Shown here: positions 54,194 through 62,991 of the stretch, one piece after another
How positions within the stretch are numbered: position 1 is the stretch's first letter
How the letters are laid out: every line of letters starts with the position of its first letter
DNA from: an uncultured Burkholderiales bacterium
GTDB lineage: Bacteria; Pseudomonadota; Gammaproteobacteria; Burkholderiales; Eutrophovitaceae
Direction: 5' to 3'
Length of the DNA: 64,000 nucleotides
Assembly (NCBI GenBank): GCA_951812315.1
Contig: CATOSA010000040.1
Location: 43,082-107,081, forward strand
Program-made: the position numbers and the translations under genes
Notes under the pieces: model-generated
What the model saw: only the letters and a program-made list of their open reading frames with translations
Told to the model about the DNA's origin: nothing
Databases searched by the model: none

Positions 54194-54451
54194 ATGAAAA
54201 CGACTGATCTTATTGTTCATTCAGCTATCGTTGGTCTGCTGGCTGTCGGTATGAGCGGAAATGCGCTCGCCGCCAAGAAGGGCATGGAGAAATGCGCCGG
54301 TATCGTCAAAGCCGGAATGAATGACTGCGGCACGGCCAAGCACTCCTGCGCCGGCCAGGGCACCGTCTCCGGCGCTGCAGACGAGTGGGTATATGTCGCC
54401 AAAGGATCTTGCGACAAGATCATCGGCGGCACGCTATTCGTAAAGAAGTAA
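54194..54451 (+). CDS. bufA: BufA1-type bufferin precursor (DUF2282)
   Basis: 85-aa RiPP precursor. A signal sequence (VHSAIVGLLAVGMSGNALA) precedes a short mature peptide with four cysteines in the family arrangement: EKCAGIV, NDCGTAKHSCAGQG and GSCDKIIGG. In characterised bufferins, cysteines are converted by the BufB/BufC enzyme to copper-binding heterocycles and the product is exported. AAAGGAG precedes the ATG. It is 25 nt upstream of bufB. The 159-bp gap after the anti-sigma gene could contain a separate promoter. Confidence 0.92.
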   Translation: MKTTDLIVHSAIVGLLAVGMSGNALAAKKGMEKCAGIVKAGMNDCGTAKHSCAGQGTVSGAADEWVYVAKGSCDKIIGGTLFVKK

Positions 54452-54476
54452 GTTTCGTTCTAGGCTGGCGCTCTCC

Positions 54477-55319
54477 ATGAATCCGATATCAAAGCCAGTT
54501 ACCGGTATCGGCTGGCGAGCGCCGCATTACCGGGAGTTGTTACGCGACCGCCCACCATTGGGCTTTCTCGAAGTCCACAGCGAAAACTTCTTTGCAAACG
54601 GTGGTCAGACGCTCGATTTTCTCGATCAGGCGCAGCGTCTCTACCCGATCAGCCTGCATGGTGTGGGCCTGGCACTTGGCTCCGCCGATCCGCTGGACGA
54701 CACGCACATCAAACGCTTGCGCGATCTGATTGCAAGAACGCAACCGGTATTTGTTTCAGAACATCTGTGCTGGGGTTCGATCGCGGGGCGGCACTTGAAC
54801 GAACTGCTGCCGCTACCGTATACCGAGGAGGCGCTGGATCACATCTGTGCGCGAATAGATGAGGTGCAGGATCGCCTCGGCCGCACAATAATGATCGAGA
54901 ACGTGTCGAGCTACGTGCGTTTCACCCACTCAACGATAACCGAGCAGGAGTTCATCGCGCAGGTGTGCCAGCGCACCGGTTGCGACATATTGCTCGATGT
55001 CAACAACGTGTATGTCAGTTCCGTCAATCACGAGTTCGACCCGGTCGCTTTCATCGATGCCCTGCCGGCCGGCGCCTGCAAGGAGATTCATCTGGCCGGC
55101 TACGACGCGCATGAGGAAGACGACTCCTGTCTGATCGATACGCATGGCCGCCACGTGCAGTCGCCGGTGTGGGATTTGTTCCGGCACACCGTCAAGCGCC
55201 TCGGACCACGGCCAACGCTTGTCGAATGGGATGTTGCCATTCCCGAATTGCCGGTACTGCTGAACGAGGCGGCCATGGCGGCCGAAATACTCAATGACGA
55301 ACAAGCCGTCGCTGCGTGA
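54477..55319 (+). CDS. bufB: BufB, multinuclear non-heme iron modification enzyme (DUF692)
   Basis: 280-aa TIM-barrel enzyme of the DUF692/MNIO family. Opening TGIGWRAPHYRELLRDRPPLGFLEVHSENFF, then YPISLHGVGLALGSADPLD (metal His), FVSEHLCW, IENVSSYVRF, CDILLDVNNVYVSSVNH and IHLAGYDAHE supply the usual His/Asp/Glu/Asn iron ligands. The family uses two or three iron ions and O2 to convert precursor Cys to thiooxazole or oxazolone-type groups. Its 3' end overlaps bufC by 26 nt, so the pair is translationally coupled. Confidence 0.95.
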   Translation: MNPISKPVTGIGWRAPHYRELLRDRPPLGFLEVHSENFFANGGQTLDFLDQAQRLYPISLHGVGLALGSADPLDDTHIKRLRDLIARTQPVFVSEHLCWGSIAGRHLNELLPLPYTEEALDHICARIDEVQDRLGRTIMIENVSSYVRFTHSTITEQEFIAQVCQRTGCDILLDVNNVYVSSVNHEFDPVAFIDALPAGACKEIHLAGYDAHEEDDSCLIDTHGRHVQSPVWDLFRHTVKRLGPRPTLVEWDVAIPELPVLLNEAAMAAEILNDEQAVAA

Positions 55320-56091
55320 CATTCAGCACGCGTTCGCTACCTCGATATTTGGTGACGAGAGTGCTGTGTCCGGGATGCTGGAAACTGGGAAACAGCGATT
55401 CGGGATCTACCAAAACTCGGTTGTCGAAAACTACCGCCAGGCACTGACCTCCATTTTTCCTGTAACCGGACGACTCGTCGGCGAGCAGTTTTTCACACAG
55501 GCTGCAACGCAATTCGCACACGACACCCCGTCCTCGAGCGGTGATCTTGCCAACTACGGAGACGCTTTCCCGGCGTTTCTTGAAACGTATCGACCGGCGC
55601 GCGATCTGGCCTACCTACCAGATGTCGCCCGGCTCGAGTGGATCTGGCACGAGACTTTCAACGCTAGTGATTCACAACCGCTCGACCTCGACAAACTCGC
55701 GACAATAGCGCCTGCAGATTACGGTCGACTCGCGTTCGAACTACAAGCCGGCTATCGTTCCCTGCAAACGCCCTACCCGGTCGACCGCATCTGGCAAGTC
55801 AATCAGCCCGAACATGACGATCCGGAGCTGGTTCATCTCGATAGCGAGCCAAGGTACTTGCTGATATACCGGTTCGACTTCGAAGTGCGCATCGCGAACG
55901 TAAGCCGCGGTGTGCACGCGCTAGCTCAAGCCTTCGCCCATCGACAGACATTGACAGACGCGACGCAGTCGGCATTGGAAGCAGAACCGGACCTGGGGAT
56001 CGATTCTGCAGTGCAATGGCTTGTCGGAGAGCGAATCATTGCCGGCTTTGCGTTGGACGGCGCGCCTGAAAGCAACGAGCAGGACTCCTGA
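55294..56091 (+). CDS. bufC: BufC partner protein (DUF2063)
   Basis: 265 aa. The N-terminal DUF2063 domain starts SLRDIQHAFATSIFGDESAV and contains RFGIYQNSVVENYRQALTSIFPVTGRLVG, which in MNIO systems recognises the precursor and docks it on the enzyme. The C-terminal half is a mixed alpha/beta region (LLIYRFDFEVRIANVSRG). It starts inside bufB. The run ends here; no DoxX-like BufD follows. Confidence 0.92.
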   Translation: MTNKPSLRDIQHAFATSIFGDESAVSGMLETGKQRFGIYQNSVVENYRQALTSIFPVTGRLVGEQFFTQAATQFAHDTPSSSGDLANYGDAFPAFLETYRPARDLAYLPDVARLEWIWHETFNASDSQPLDLDKLATIAPADYGRLAFELQAGYRSLQTPYPVDRIWQVNQPEHDDPELVHLDSEPRYLLIYRFDFEVRIANVSRGVHALAQAFAHRQTLTDATQSALEAEPDLGIDSAVQWLVGERIIAGFALDGAPESNEQDS

Positions 56092-56797
56092 CAAGAACGG
56101 TACTTACTCCATCGCAATTTTCCACGGCCAAGGCTATCGGTCCGCAACTGCCGCTACAAGTAGTTTCCATGCATCGCAGCGAGACGTTGGGCGCACCAAA
56201 CTATGACCAGTTCAAGGTCACATCGGCTCCCGTACAACGCAATGCGCCACGCTTGTTGGGCGCTACCCGCGGCTTCAAACGTTGCATGCTGCCCTACTAC
56301 TATCCTCGCTGACCCACCGCTATCACCCCCCCCTTCTGAGCCGCCGAGTAACGCAGAAGTGGCAGGGGCTTTCGGCGAGGACTGTCTGAGCGCGCAGTTT
56401 TTGCGCGCGAGTTCCGCAGCCGCCTGTCGCTTCGAGTAACGCAGGGAACCCCGAAGGGCGGTTCAGTGGGGTGCCCTTCTCTTTGGTTACTTTCTCTTGG
56501 GCACGCAAGAGAAAGTAACTAGCCGCCGGGCTACCCCCGGCATGCCTGCTACCGCAGCAACGCCAAGTACAAACCACTACCAACGACGATAACCATGCCG
56601 ATCAGTGCGTGGTCGTCGGGTAAGTCACCGAACACGGACAAACCCTGAAGTCATCGACGGAGGCGGATCATCGCAAACGCTCCGGGCGATGCCAGCGCAC
56701 GGAGCGTTCAATTCTCCGTTTGGCCATAACTACGCGTTACAATTCGACACTTCGGTTCCCCGACCAACAGGGCTCGGACCCTTTACGGAGAAGTGCC
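56092..56797. other. 706-bp repeat-rich intergenic region
   Basis: No gene seen. It contains a REP-like unit (CAACGCAATGCGCCACGCTT...GTTGGGCGCTAC, 56235-56266). A 14-bp perfect inverted repeat GTTACTTTCTCTTG / CAAGAGAAAGTAAC lies at 56486-56519 with a 6-nt loop. Its flanks (GGGTGCCCTTCTCTTTG before, GCCGCCGGGCTACCCCCGGC after) resemble a hairpin repeat common between genes in Xanthomonadales-type genomes. Both may serve as transcription stops after bufC. ORFs of 60-86 codons here lack any signature. Confidence 0.6.
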
Positions 56798-57349
56798 ATG
56801 CGAGTTGAAGTACACGTACACGGAACAATTCTGCTGCGAACCGGTACCAGCACGGAACAGACCGAGTCTGCATTGCGCCCGCTGCTGGACTACATCGACG
56901 AGGACAGCCTGGCGGACGTCAGAAGCATTCATCCCGACGAACCCGGCATGGTGTTCGATCGTAATCGACGCGTGATTGAAATTTGCTGGACAGGCGATGT
57001 CGGCCGCAGCTTCCGTCAGCTTTTCGCCGAGGCACTGGAAGCATTGAGCGCCCATTGCGAGGAAGCCGCGCCAGTGGACATCACCTATTACCATGAGGAC
57101 GGTCACGACGAATTCGACGTGATGTTTGTGGGTCCCACGGCCGCGGCAATCGATCGCGCCCGCCGGCAGCGCATGATGGAAGACCTTCATCACGTATTGA
57201 CCCGCGAGTTCGACGACGCTGAGATTTCGCAGGTTCATAAACTTGTGAACGAACTATACGATCGCCGCTGGGAGACCGGAAGCACCACCAGTGACGGCAC
57301 GTCCACCGACGTCGCCGACATACCGTTGCGGCGCAGGCAACTTCACTAG
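56798..57349 (+). CDS. conserved-looking soluble protein of unknown function
   Basis: 183 aa from ATG 56798 (ACGGAG upstream); the ORF track's 56720 start adds 26 unlikely residues. No signal peptide or membrane helix. The N-terminal half is beta-rich (RVEVHVHGTILLRTG, HPDEPGMVFDRNRRVIEICWTG); the middle has DITYYHEDGHDEFDVMFVGPT; the C-terminal third is helical and charged (REFDDAEISQVHKLVNELYDRR). I do not recognise the family. Codon use matches neighbours. Confidence 0.75.
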   Translation: MRVEVHVHGTILLRTGTSTEQTESALRPLLDYIDEDSLADVRSIHPDEPGMVFDRNRRVIEICWTGDVGRSFRQLFAEALEALSAHCEEAAPVDITYYHEDGHDEFDVMFVGPTAAAIDRARRQRMMEDLHHVLTREFDDAEISQVHKLVNELYDRRWETGSTTSDGTSTDVADIPLRRRQLH

Positions 57350-57476
57350 TGCAGCGCCTGGCCGGCTTCGCGCACAAACAGTTCCGGCCATCCGGCACGC
57401 ACCTGCACCAGGCCGGCGATAGAAATATGGCCGGCCGAATCGCATATTCAAGAACCCTCACAGTGGAATAGACTCA

Positions 57477-58739
57477 GTGAAAAATCCAAAACAGCTTTTG
57501 ATCGCAGTTTGTCTGGCGTACGCATCTCACGGCATTGCGGCACCGCTTCCAACTGCGTCGCCAGAAGATGTCGGCATGTCCTCCGAGCGACTCGAGCGAA
57601 TTACTTCGATGGTGACGGCCGCGATTGACTCGGACGAATTTCCAGGGGCGGTGGTCATGGTTGCGCGCGACGGCAAGCTTGTTTATTCGCGCAATCTCGG
57701 CGCCCAAAACAAGGCAGCGGGCACGGCAATGCGGGAAGATTCCATTTTTCGCATTTATTCCATGACCAAGCCCATCGTCAGTGTCGCCGCGATGATGCTG
57801 GTCGAGCAGGGCAAGCTGTCGCTTGCCGACCCGGTATCCAAATTCATTCCGGCGTTCGCAGACACCAAAGTCGGCGTGGAATCGCAAGACGCATCCGGCG
57901 CGACAGTACTCGAACTTGTTGATCCCGATCGTCCGATGACAGTACAGGATTTGTTGCGCCACACCTCCGGTTTGGCTTACGGCACACTCGGCCCCAGGAC
58001 AGCGGTGAAGAAACTGTACCTCGAAGCGAACCTCTTCTCCCAGAAATGGAAGCTCGCGGACTTCGCCGAGGCTGTCGCGAAGTTACCCCTGCAACACCAG
58101 CCGGGGACAACCTGGGAGTATGGACACTCGACCGACATTCTCGGCCGCGTCGTTGAAGTCGCGGCATCGATGCCGCTCGATCGCTTTCTCGAGCAAAATA
58201 TCCTTGCGCCACTCGGGATGAAGGACACCGCGTTTCGAGTCGCGCCAGCAAAACACGATCGGATCGCAGAACCGATGCCGGACAAATATACCGGCAAGAC
58301 ACCGGCTCTCATTGACGTGCGCAATCCGGTCACTTTCTTTGCGGGCGGTCACGGCCTGACTTCTACCGTCGGAGACTACCTGCGTTTCTGCCAGATGATG
58401 CTCAACGGTGGCGAACTCGACGGTGTGCGCCTGCTGGGTCCCCGTACCGTTCGATTCCTTGCGTCAAATCATCTCAATGAGTCGATATCGAAAGGTAGCT
58501 ATTACATTCCGGGACCGGGTTACGGTTTTGGACTCGGCTTCGCCGCCCGCCTGGAGTACGGCCAGTCGACCTGGCCAGGTTCGGTTGGCGGTTTCTACTG
58601 GGGCGGATATGCCGGCACCTACTTCTGGATCGATCCGGAAGAGAGGCTGGTGGTGTCCTACATGTCACAGGAACCGGTTCGGCGCCAGTACTACCGTAAC
58701 TTGTTGCACGATCTCGTCTACCAGGCGGTGATCGACTAG
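57477..58739 (+). CDS. exported serine hydrolase, beta-lactamase class C / esterase family
   Basis: 420 aa with signal peptide (KQLLIAVCLAYASHGIAA). Penicillin-binding fold: the nucleophile motif SMTK in RIYSMTKPIVSVAAMMLVEQGKL, LLRHTSGLAYG, and the second motif Tyr in TWEYGHSTDILGRVVE. The last motif falls in FFAGGHGLTSTVGDYLRF (HGL, as in esterases of this family, rather than KTG). EstB-like esterase or peptidase activity is more likely than beta-lactamase. It stops 11 nt before the YqgE-like gene. Confidence 0.9.
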   Translation: MKNPKQLLIAVCLAYASHGIAAPLPTASPEDVGMSSERLERITSMVTAAIDSDEFPGAVVMVARDGKLVYSRNLGAQNKAAGTAMREDSIFRIYSMTKPIVSVAAMMLVEQGKLSLADPVSKFIPAFADTKVGVESQDASGATVLELVDPDRPMTVQDLLRHTSGLAYGTLGPRTAVKKLYLEANLFSQKWKLADFAEAVAKLPLQHQPGTTWEYGHSTDILGRVVEVAASMPLDRFLEQNILAPLGMKDTAFRVAPAKHDRIAEPMPDKYTGKTPALIDVRNPVTFFAGGHGLTSTVGDYLRFCQMMLNGGELDGVRLLGPRTVRFLASNHLNESISKGSYYIPGPGYGFGLGFAARLEYGQSTWPGSVGGFYWGGYAGTYFWIDPEERLVVSYMSQEPVRRQYYRNLLHDLVYQAVID

Positions 58740-58750
58740 GAACAAGTATC

Positions 58751-59340
58751 GTGTACGCGAAACTGGCTGGTCTTGGCATGGCGTTGGCCGGAATTCTCTC
58801 CGGTCTGCCATCTCAGGCCAATGCCCAGGAAGACGAGCGCGAGGCACGCGAATCCATTCTGCTCGTCGCTGCACCACATCTGCGCGACCCCAACTTTGGT
58901 CGCAGCGTGGTGCTGGTGATGTTTCCGCCTGACGCAGGGCCCAGCGGCGTCATCCTGAACCGGCCGACGTCGATGTCATTGCGTGACATCTGGGCCGAAT
59001 CGGAAAAACGGCATGGCCGAACCGATCGCCTCTACATCGGCGGCCCGGTACAGCCCGACGGCCTGCTTTTTCTGTTTCGAATGAAGCCGCCGCCTGTGCG
59101 CGCATGGAGAGCCACTGAGGATATTTACTTCAGCGGCGATGGCGACATACTGGAACAACTGCTTGTCAAACTGAATCCGCCAAAGAGCAACGATTCTTTG
59201 TCGGTTACTCAGGATGGGCCAAGGGCTAGCTTGAACGGGAAGTCTCGCGCGGGGACTGGCACATTCTGAAAGCTGACTCTGAAATAATTTATGACACAGA
59301 CTCGGAAACCCTGTGGGAACGCATGTATCATGCGCGCCAC
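58751..59340 (+). pseudogene. yqgE: YqgE/AlgH family gene with signal peptide, frameshift and stop
   Basis: From GTG 58751, a signal sequence (KLAGLGMALAGILSGLPSQANA) leads into the UPF0301 core: ILLVAAPHLRDPNFGRSVVLVM, GPSGVILNRPTSMSL, RLYIGGPVQPDGLLFLF. Near 59177-59182 one base is missing; the other frame then gives AKEQRFFVGYSGWAKG, a TAG at 59227-59229 where the family has Gln (GQLE), and LEREVSRGDWHILKADSEII to the end. So it has one frameshift plus one nonsense codon. Ordinary YqgE is cytoplasmic; a secreted version beside a secreted serine hydrolase is unusual. Confidence 0.82.
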
Positions 59341-59460
59341 ACTACTGCGTGTCGAGGTTCCACATCTGACGCCCGAGCTGACCGCTTATCACTGACCAGT
59401 ATCAGTTTTAGCGTTTGCCGATACGAATTTCCCAATTCAAATTCTTCGAGGAACATACCG

Positions 59461-60246
59461 ATGGAAGACAAACTGTTTTCGGTAGAAAACCAGGTTTCAC
59501 TTGTCTGTGGTGCCAGCCGCGGCATCGGGCGAGCGCTGGCCGAAGGCTTCGCCGCACGCGGTGCGCAGGTTGTAATCGCCGGTCGCGATTCCGGTACGCT
59601 TACTCAAACCGCAAAAGAAATCTCGACTGGCAGCAAACCGGTCAAGCCGATCGTTTGCGACGTCGCCATACCGGACGACATTACCGGTCTGGTTGAATCA
59701 ACACTTTCAGACTTTGGCCGCATTGACTCGCTAGTCAGCGTTGCCGGCGTGAACACCCGCATGAAGGCCGAAGACTACAGCGTCGAAGAATATGACCGCA
59801 TTGTGAACATCAACCAGCGCGGCAGCTTCGTACTTGCGCAAGCTGTCGGCAAACACATGATTGAACGCAAATCGGGCAGCATCATCAATGTCGATTCGCT
59901 GAATACCTATGCACCTCTGACGGGTGTTACGCCATACGCAATGAGCAAAGCCGGCGTATTGATGATGACACGCGCCCTCGCAAACGAATGGGGCCGTCAT
60001 GGTGTGCGCGTGAATTCCATCGCGCCGGGATTTTTTCCGACCGCACTTTCTACAAAGCTCTGGGCGCAGGACAAAATGCGCAATTGGGCCACCGACAACA
60101 CGCCGCTGGGAAAACTCGGCGATGTCAAGGATCTGGTCGGCACCGCAATATTTCTTGCGTCGGACGCCTCGGCCTTTATCAGCGGCCAGACCATCAGAGT
60201 CGACGGCGGGGTGACAGCAGGCATTAACTGGCCAATCGACGTCTGA
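59461..60246 (+). CDS. short-chain dehydrogenase/reductase
   Basis: 261 aa from ATG 59461 with GAGGAA upstream; the ORF-track start at 59323 belongs to the YqgE debris in the same frame. Classical SDR: cofactor motif VCGASRGIGRALAEGF, VSVAGVNTRMK, catalytic Ser in NVDSLNTYAPLTG and YAMSK, then NSIAPGFFPT and the C-terminal ASDASAFISGQTIRVDGG. Probably NAD(P)-dependent oxidation of a hydroxyl, as in gluconate 5-dehydrogenase-like enzymes. Confidence 0.93.
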   Translation: MEDKLFSVENQVSLVCGASRGIGRALAEGFAARGAQVVIAGRDSGTLTQTAKEISTGSKPVKPIVCDVAIPDDITGLVESTLSDFGRIDSLVSVAGVNTRMKAEDYSVEEYDRIVNINQRGSFVLAQAVGKHMIERKSGSIINVDSLNTYAPLTGVTPYAMSKAGVLMMTRALANEWGRHGVRVNSIAPGFFPTALSTKLWAQDKMRNWATDNTPLGKLGDVKDLVGTAIFLASDASAFISGQTIRVDGGVTAGINWPIDV

Positions 60247-60331
60247 ACACAGACGGACCGGGAACGCAAAGCGCGAACTCGCGCCGGGACATGGTGCGCG
60301 AACTCGCAGCGGGAAATTGTGCGGATCAAGC

Positions 60332-61381
60332 CTATACAGTCGGCTCGATAATGAGCAGCAGATCGCCCTGCTCAATGTGGTTTTTGTCCGTTTCCCAGAA
60401 ACCAATTGGCTCGCCGTCCCTGTACAAGCGCACGACCAGCCCACACGCCAGATCGCGCATCGATTTACCGAGCTCGTCCAGCGCGGCAACGCGCTCAACC
60501 AATGACACTCTGCCAGCCGACGTCAGCAGGTCGAAAACGTAATCAGTAACGTAATTGTTGCCGACCGCATCGGCGAGCAGGTAGCCGCCCGCCTGGGACG
60601 GCATGACCGTAACGTTCGAGCCTGCGCGCCGCAGCAGCTTGACGTTTTCGTCCTCCGAGACGACGCTGACGATACGCACCCGCTGGTTTAGATTCCGAAT
60701 AGTCAACACCGCAAGCACACTGCTGTCATCACGGCCCATGCACACAATAACCGCGCGCGCATTGGCAACACCGGCGTCAAGCAAAATCGATTCGTGCATC
60801 GGATCGCCGTGCAAACCGATATAGCCGAGATTCGCCGCATCGCGCAGGCACGAATCAGATATGTCGATGACGACAATGTCCTCGGCGGGCGTGCCCTTGC
60901 TCACCACCTCGCGCGCGGCAACACGGCCGGTCTCACCGAATCCACAGACAATGACGTGATCGCGAAGGCGATCCCTTAGCTGCGCCATGCGGTAATCCTC
61001 CAAAACTTTCTGAATAACCAGTTGATACGCGGTTCCGAGGAAAATGAACCAGATAAAAATACGCACTGGCGTAATGAACAGCGCGTCAATTACACGGGTG
61101 GTCGTATCGACGGGAACGATATCGCCATAGCCTACTGTCGTGATCGTTATCATCGCAAAATACACAACATCCGAAAACGACACATGGCCGTCCTGTTGAT
61201 CGAGCAGGCCGCCGCGGCTAAACCAGAGAACGGCAATGACGCTCGCCAGCAACATGGCCACCAGCAGAACGCGGCTGATCAGCATGTGCTCGGGACTGAC
61301 CGGCGCTTTCACGTACAGCACGCGTTGGCGGCGCACAGGCGGCGATTTCGAGGAACGGCCAGTCGTTGGCATTTCTGGCAT
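60332..61381 (-). CDS. potassium channel with RCK (TrkA-N/C) domains
   Basis: 349 aa. One membrane helix (ISRVLLVAMLLASVIAVLWF), the pore loop with selectivity filter ITTVGYGDIVP, a second helix (TPVRIFIWFIFLGTAYQLVI), then a cytoplasmic RCK domain: DHVIVCGFGETGRVAAREVV nucleotide-binding Rossmann motif, and a TrkA-C-like end (ACGLVVRLYRDGEPIGFWETDKNH). This is the two-helix MthK/GsuK type; a tetramer gated by a ligand on the RCK ring. Divergent from the di-heme oxidoreductase. Confidence 0.93.
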   Translation of the reverse strand: MPEMPTTGRSSKSPPVRRQRVLYVKAPVSPEHMLISRVLLVAMLLASVIAVLWFSRGGLLDQQDGHVSFSDVVYFAMITITTVGYGDIVPVDTTTRVIDALFITPVRIFIWFIFLGTAYQLVIQKVLEDYRMAQLRDRLRDHVIVCGFGETGRVAAREVVSKGTPAEDIVVIDISDSCLRDAANLGYIGLHGDPMHESILLDAGVANARAVIVCMGRDDSSVLAVLTIRNLNQRVRIVSVVSEDENVKLLRRAGSNVTVMPSQAGGYLLADAVGNNYVTDYVFDLLTSAGRVSLVERVAALDELGKSMRDLACGLVVRLYRDGEPIGFWETDKNHIEQGDLLLIIEPTV

Positions 61382-61563
61382 GCTATCTAGCGTAGTGCTA
61401 AGTTGTCAGACTAATCCGGGCGTAATGCTTGTCCGGAACAGCAAATCAGTGCCAAAGAGTCGACCACACCAAATTGACTGAACCAGGCAACCTTGTAGAG
61501 CGTATCAGATTGCGTGTGCCGTGTTCCTTGACGCGGCCCTTGACGACTTGGCCGTCACGGACA

Positions 61564-62991
61564 ATGGTGCGCAGCTTGCTGCGCCTGGCAGGCACATTGG
61601 CAATGCTGGCAAGCGTCTTTCTACTATTGCCGCTGTCAGCCACTCGTATACCAGTGGCGCTGGCAGGCGCCGTAGAGCCCACTAACGATACGTCGGACAA
61701 GCCGCCCCTTCTTGCACACATATATGTGCCCGAATCGGTTGCGGCCTACTCCCAGCCACTGCAGGGGCTGAGCGACATCGAAATCCGTGAATTCGCAACC
61801 GGCAAGGCAGAGTTCGCGTCGCGTTGGGTTGCACCATTTCTGAGCGGCGGCCAGTGGGGTCTTGGACCACAATCCAATGCCGGCTCCTGTATCGAGTGTC
61901 ATCCTGGTAACGGCCGTGGCCGCGCGCCGGACGGCCCCGGCGAAACGCCGCATTCGCTGATTTTGCAGCTGGCGCAACGCCATTTGGATAGCAGCGGACG
62001 GGCGCTGCCGCATCCGGCTTACGGGGGGCAATTGAACGGGCGCGGGATCCTCGGCAAACTCATCGAAGAAGGCCAGTTCCGGATGGAATACCGCACACGC
62101 ACCGTGCGACTGGCAGATGGTGAAGTTGTAGAACTGCGCGCACCAGGCGTTCTAATTACAGCGCTGTGGTTCGGCCCACTGGGTGACAAAACCATTCTCT
62201 CTCCAAGAATTGCGCAACCGGTATTTGGACTGGGCTTGCTGGACGCCGTAAGCGATTCGACACTACGCGCCATTGCCGAACGCCAGCGTCGCGCTGGCTT
62301 CAACGGCCGTATCAATTTCGTTCGCGATGCACGCACCGGCGCGAGCATCGCCGGACGTTTTGGACACAAGGCAACCGAGCCGCATCTGGAACAGCAAATT
62401 GCTGCAGCGTTCAAGAATGAGATGGGCGTGAATTCCGATTTGTATCCTGGCGAAGATTGCTGGCCGATCCAGGAAGAGTGTTACCGGATCGAAACGATAT
62501 TGGGTGCCGAAGTACAAGACATGCAACGCGCAGCGGTCCTCGATTACCTGAGAATGCTCGCCCCGCCTGCAAGACGTGCAACCGAAGACCCACAAGTCCG
62601 GCGCGGGGAGACACTATTCGAGCAGGCGCGCTGCGCGGGCTGCCACATTCCATCGATCAAAATCCAGGTTGACATTGGGCAGCACCGTAAACGGGACACT
62701 GTGATCGAACCGTACACCGACTTGCTGCTGCACGATATGGGAGACGGACTTGCCGACGGATTTCGTACGTTCTCGGCCGGCGAACGCGACTGGCGCACCG
62801 CACCTTTGTGGGGGCTGGGATTGCGCAAGGCGGTCAATGGAAACGAGAACCTGATGCACGACGGCCGCGCCCGATCTGTAACTGAAGCAATTTTGTGGCA
62901 CGGCGGCGAGGCCGGGGCGTCACGGCAGGCGTTCATCAATATGACACTAGAAGAACGGCAAGCCCTGCTGCGGTTTCTAGATTCTTTGTAA
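61564..62991 (+). CDS. di-heme c-type cytochrome oxidoreductase (DUF1111)
   Basis: About 475 aa from ATG 61564 (MVRSLLRLAGTLAMLASVFLLLPL, a signal peptide); the track start at 61429 is too early. Two CxxCH heme sites: GSCIECHPGNGRG (N-terminal) and RCAGCHIPSIKI (C-terminal), with LLLHDMGDGLADGF and PLWGLGLRKA typical of the putative thiol oxidoreductase/di-heme peroxidase family. Periplasmic electron-transfer role; no imelysin or partner gene is adjacent, though such partners are common. Confidence 0.9.
   Translation: MVRSLLRLAGTLAMLASVFLLLPLSATRIPVALAGAVEPTNDTSDKPPLLAHIYVPESVAAYSQPLQGLSDIEIREFATGKAEFASRWVAPFLSGGQWGLGPQSNAGSCIECHPGNGRGRAPDGPGETPHSLILQLAQRHLDSSGRALPHPAYGGQLNGRGILGKLIEEGQFRMEYRTRTVRLADGEVVELRAPGVLITALWFGPLGDKTILSPRIAQPVFGLGLLDAVSDSTLRAIAERQRRAGFNGRINFVRDARTGASIAGRFGHKATEPHLEQQIAAAFKNEMGVNSDLYPGEDCWPIQEECYRIETILGAEVQDMQRAAVLDYLRMLAPPARRATEDPQVRRGETLFEQARCAGCHIPSIKIQVDIGQHRKRDTVIEPYTDLLLHDMGDGLADGFRTFSAGERDWRTAPLWGLGLRKAVNGNENLMHDGRARSVTEAILWHGGEAGASRQAFINMTLEERQALLRFLDSL

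Noticed and set aside
59323-59460. N-terminal extension of the SDR in the ORF track
   Set aside because: These codons are the end of the broken YqgE gene in the same frame; the SDR fold and a ribosome site start at 59461.
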